Of a stretch of DNA of 64,000 nt, positions 62,101-64,000 are shown one piece after another. The stretch is taken from NCBI RefSeq assembly GCF_932274485.2, contig NC_065881.2, positions 65,454,702-65,518,701 on the forward strand, in the 5' to 3' direction. The notes below the pieces were generated by a model that ran no database searches, was not told where the DNA came from, and saw only the letters and a program-made list of their open reading frames with translations. Source of the DNA: Patella vulgata. Lineage: Eukaryota > Mollusca > Gastropoda > Patellidae. Both the position numbers and the translations under genes were made by a program. How positions within the stretch are numbered: position 1 is the stretch's first letter; every line of letters starts with the position of its first letter.

Positions 62101-63889
62101 CAAGACGTCTATGACATGCAAAACATTATCAGATACCAGTTGACATGGACAAAGACATAACTTGTGACTCAACAATCACATAAATCTACCATCACCAAGT
62201 TTTACCAATAACCATAAGAAAAATATAACTACAATCAACTGAGTATTAGCATTCTTGCTTTAAAATTCATGTATTGGTGATTATTTGAGATCTACATGTA
62301 GGAAATAGTATTATGAATTTGACAGTGATTTTGCATGCTGATCTTTGTTGTATATTACAAGATGCTGCTTTGTCACAGACATTCACAGGTGAAAATTTGT
62401 ATACATGTGTACGAAAGTTAATTTAAAGCATACAGGTACACAGTTAACAAGCAAGTTACTTTAAAGTTAACTATGTTAAAAAGTATAAATATATAAACAT
62501 TTGATTTCCAACCTCACAGACTGATTTATTTTTACATCTGTACCTCTTTAGTTATAGCAACAATGTTATGACATTTTTACATGTGTTACAAACCTATAAA
62601 TGTTTGTATGTTATTCTAAGCATTTATTAGAATTCCAGGCAGTTCACTACAGATATTTTATTAGCAATTGATTGACTTTACTACCGGTAAACATTTATGT
62701 ATGTGATTTTCTTATTTTTCATGCTTAAAGTGTCTAATGAACATAGTGTACAATATATGATAAACTTACTATTTGTCAGTCATTTTAAATTAATAATGCA
62801 CATTTATTTAGAACTACAAATTAGAACTAAACAATTTAACTTAAAGCAAGTGGTGGGTAAGAAATTTGAGAGAAATGCAGGTAACTAAATGCATCCATTC
62901 AATAGAAGGTCAAGATATACCAGGATGCATAATAAAACATATTACCTATTGCTTTTAGTAAAGAATTTGATCACATATTCTACTCTCCGATATCTTTTGA
63001 ACATTTTATTAATATGTGATTTCATAACAAGACATTATATTTTTGATAAAATAATTTATTAATGATAAAAATATATATAACATTTGGTTTAATATAATAA
63101 AATAGGGGACAATGAGTTTCACCAATCACTGTTTGTATAGAGACAGTAGACTACTAATTCTATTATATTTCATAAAACCCTGAGTAAAACATGTGATCAA
63201 ATTCTTATTAATGTTGGATTCTCCTAGACTAAACAAGAATAAAAGAAAATGGTAATAATTTTTGTCAGTAAGTCTTGAAATAGATAATAGTATGGTGTGA
63301 TAATGTGAATTTTAACAAAAAATACTAATATAATCTAATGTAATATTAAGACTTTGGTCATGGGCCGAAAATAGATTAAATTTTTTTTATTTGTTTTATG
63401 AGTGTTAAATATAAACCCACATACTGATACATATTGACAGGCCCAAATACAATAGTTATTGTCAGGGTTTATCTGTTGTAGGAGAAGAATAGATAATTAA
63501 AATATTTACCTCTTGGTTGGTCATTTCTTGATCATGTTGTAATTGTTGTATCAACTTCTCATCACCACCAATCTGAAATATATAATGTATTACTAACTAA
63601 TGTATTATATGTATTACTAACACTAAAAAGTGTGCTAATTGTGATTCATTCAGTGATAAAACTCATTTCCTGGATAGAATTATTTTTCTTTTTAACAATT
63701 ATGCTTGTGAAAGTAAACGACAAATAGTAAATACATTTATTAACTTGATAAAAATAAAATATTAAGAGAGAATAATAAACCTACCCTTTGATCAGCATTT
63801 TCAATCTGTGTATTCAGATCTTTTATCTCTTGTTGAAGCTGTTTTATTTTAGAAGTTAATCTCTGTATTTCTTCCTCTCTAATCTTCAA
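51880..63889 (-). CDS. Long coiled-coil protein, 3' part, 26 exons
   Basis: Minus-strand exons with GT-AG borders, 5' to 3': 63785-63889, 63510-63572, 61573-61815, 61065-61295, 60114-60344, 59522-59605, 59128-59295, 58685-58927, 58477-58560, 58276-58359, 57486-57821, 57060-57227, 56684-56851, 56451-56534, 55993-56160, 55437-55520, 55066-55233, 54681-54853, 54468-54500, 54243-54284, 54014-54107, 53579-53649, 53307-53409, 52958-53128, 52486-52578, 51880-52008. They sum to 3,621 nt: 1,206 residues plus TAA, in one frame. Nearly all is heptad-patterned coiled coil rich in E, Q, K and L, without proline until the tail. The C-terminus has a conserved-looking segment (HTLDKSYWIQRVGELSVQLQ) and a basic S/T tail (RTTTTTHSRNSSPSRR). 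No motor head or transmembrane segment is visible. The 5' end lies outside. A centrosomal, ciliary or sperm-tail scaffold (PMFBP1/ODF2-like) is a guess only. Confidence 0.88.
52200..52365 (-). repeat. Inverted copy of the 27-kb G/C-run repeat
   Basis: 'gtgaaaaaattgttgaccat', 'gtcaattttacagcacccct' and 'gagaacacttccagcaccca' are the reverse complement of 27095-27175. It lies in the intron between the last two coiled-coil exons. Confidence 0.75.
53307..53649 (-). CDS. Coiled-coil gene, two exons
   Basis: Exons 53579-53649 (71 nt) and 53307-53409 (103 nt) joined through a split GAG codon, 58 residues: SLQNHTAQQEVILSQLKNKL, then EEHEIDQDQELKSKLITIED onward. Ends phase 0. Confidence 0.85.
54014..54853 (-). 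CDS. Coiled-coil gene, four exons with two micro-exons
   Basis: Exons 54681-54853 (173 nt), 54468-54500 (33 nt), 54243-54284 (42 nt) and 54014-54107 (94 nt). Their phases (0-2, 2-2, 2-2, 2-0) only work if all are used, giving 114 residues. The micro-exons read MANEKLGNKI and EQSKGIMNLSSEK with split codons at each end. Because both start and end in phase 2, either can be skipped without breaking the frame, so alternative splicing is possible. Confidence 0.8.
55066..59605 (-). CDS. Coiled-coil gene, twelve 28-residue-multiple exons
   Basis: Exon sizes in residues are 28, 56, 81, 28, 28, 112, 56, 56, 28, 56, 28, 56, every one phase 0. A unit consensus is visible: hydrophobic at 1, E/Q at 5, hydrophobic at 8, L at 11, Q/K at 12, L at 15, E at 28. 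Examples are INRNQDLIGKLQSDLEATKE, LTDAEQRIQDLKLQVTTAQG and VEQQDQILNQLQTELRAERE. The 336-nt exon (57486-57821) is four fused units. Its third unit, IADQKALIEKMRKDL, resembles the free-standing exon at 58276-58359, IADQKSELEHLKTDL. Confidence 0.88.
55555..55625 (-). mobile_element. SINE family-2 3' fragment
   Basis: 'gaaatgaaatggggcttaac' and 'gtcctactgttgtgctccac' are the inverted family-2 tail, inside an intron of the coiled-coil gene. Part of the body may continue to about 55765 but is too diverged to delimit. Confidence 0.65.
58081..58143 (-). mobile_element. SINE family-2 3' fragment
   Basis: 'aaatggaatggggtttattg' then 'ggctaatgaagacaggcata' is a decayed family-2 tail in an intron of the coiled-coil gene. 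Confidence 0.5.
60114..61815 (-). CDS. Coiled-coil gene, exons of 81, 77 and 77 residues
   Basis: Exons 61573-61815 (243 nt), 61065-61295 (231 nt) and 60114-60344 (231 nt), all phase 0. They divide naturally as 28+25+28, 28+21+28 and 28+21+28 residues, with the short unit in the middle each time. Example unit starts are VKNYVRTIEQLKSDL, CTEYKLTAETLNQEL, YNQSIGQIDNLEETI and VDKCENVIEQLTQEL. Confidence 0.85.
61380..61450. mobile_element. Possible SINE family-1 tail remnant
   Basis: 'taggtcattttgagactaac' resembles the subterminal part of the family-1 SINE ('taggtcatttagagactaac' at 5643). Too short to be sure. Confidence 0.3.
62180..63480. other. Intron of coiled-coil gene, nothing recognised
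   Basis: AT-rich intron sequence without identifiable repeats or RNA genes. Confidence 0.4.
63510..63889 (-). CDS. Coiled-coil gene, first two exons in window
   Basis: Exons 63785-63889 (35 residues) and 63510-63572 (21 residues), both phase 0. Together they make 56 residues, two 28-residue units (LKIREEEIQRL... and IENADQRIGGDE...), with the intron after the seventh residue of the second unit. About 1.7 kb of intron follows. Confidence 0.85.
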
Positions 63890-64000
63890 CTGAAAACATT
63901 ATTTAACATCTTAAACTTCAAATAAATAAAACACCTTTGAATGAAATAAAACAAGAAATTAAAGTGTATATTTTTAAATCAGATTAAAAAGTTGATCAAG

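Noticed and set aside
51880-63889. Myosin/paramyosin identity for the coiled-coil gene
   Set aside because: 28-residue periodicity fits, but the sequence lacks the charge pattern and tail that I would recognise and has a different C-terminus; no motor is visible in the window.
1-64000. CRISPR arrays, operons, bacterial insertion sequences
   Set aside because: Intron-containing eukaryotic DNA; the tandem arrays have no spacers of CRISPR type.

Overview
The window looks like nuclear DNA of a mollusc, most likely a gastropod; this is an inference. The DNA is very AT-rich, the two main genes have many small exons with GT-AG introns, and 'acatgtac'-type words, tRNA-derived SINEs, TTAA-flanked MITEs and decayed tandem repeats recur throughout. 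No rRNA, tRNA, CRISPR or viral element was recognised, and there is nothing prokaryotic.

Layout. From 1 to about 21 kb is mostly noncoding, repeat-rich DNA. It holds arrays at 3.1, 5.4, 6.5 and 8.3-9.6 kb, a MADF-like protein fragment at 3.7 kb, a multi-palindromic element at 8.8-9.3 kb and a 736-bp inverted-repeat element at 19.1-19.8 kb. It also has a few candidate minus-strand exons at 10.8-13.7 kb whose gene would run off the left edge. A small minus-strand gene coding for a basic, lysine/arginine-rich protein starts at 23265; three phase-0 exons are visible and its 3' end was not found. From 23.3 to 28.6 kb is intergenic, with two SINE families, a near-perfect hairpin and one orphan exon-like ORF.

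From 28694 to 48037 on the plus strand lies a complete FBXO41-type F-box gene. I could join 15 coding exons with consistent phase into 2,283 codons plus stop. It has an N-terminal C2H2-like finger, coiled coils, very long low-complexity linkers, the F-box and a C-terminal leucine-rich-repeat region. Its introns hold a 5'-truncated L2/CR1-like LINE, a 30-bp minisatellite, a TIR element and a perfect 136-bp tandem duplication.

From 51880 to the right edge, on the minus strand and tail-to-tail with FBXO41, is the 3' part of a long coiled-coil gene: 26 exons and at least 1,206 residues in the window, with the 5' end missing. Its most striking property is exon size. Most exons are exactly 84, 168 or 336 nt (28, 56 or 112 residues), phase 0, and in register with a 28-residue coiled-coil unit. 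The exceptions of 81 and 77 residues read as 28+25+28 and 28+21+28. This looks like a protein built by duplication of one 28-residue exon, and it is the observation I consider most worth following up.
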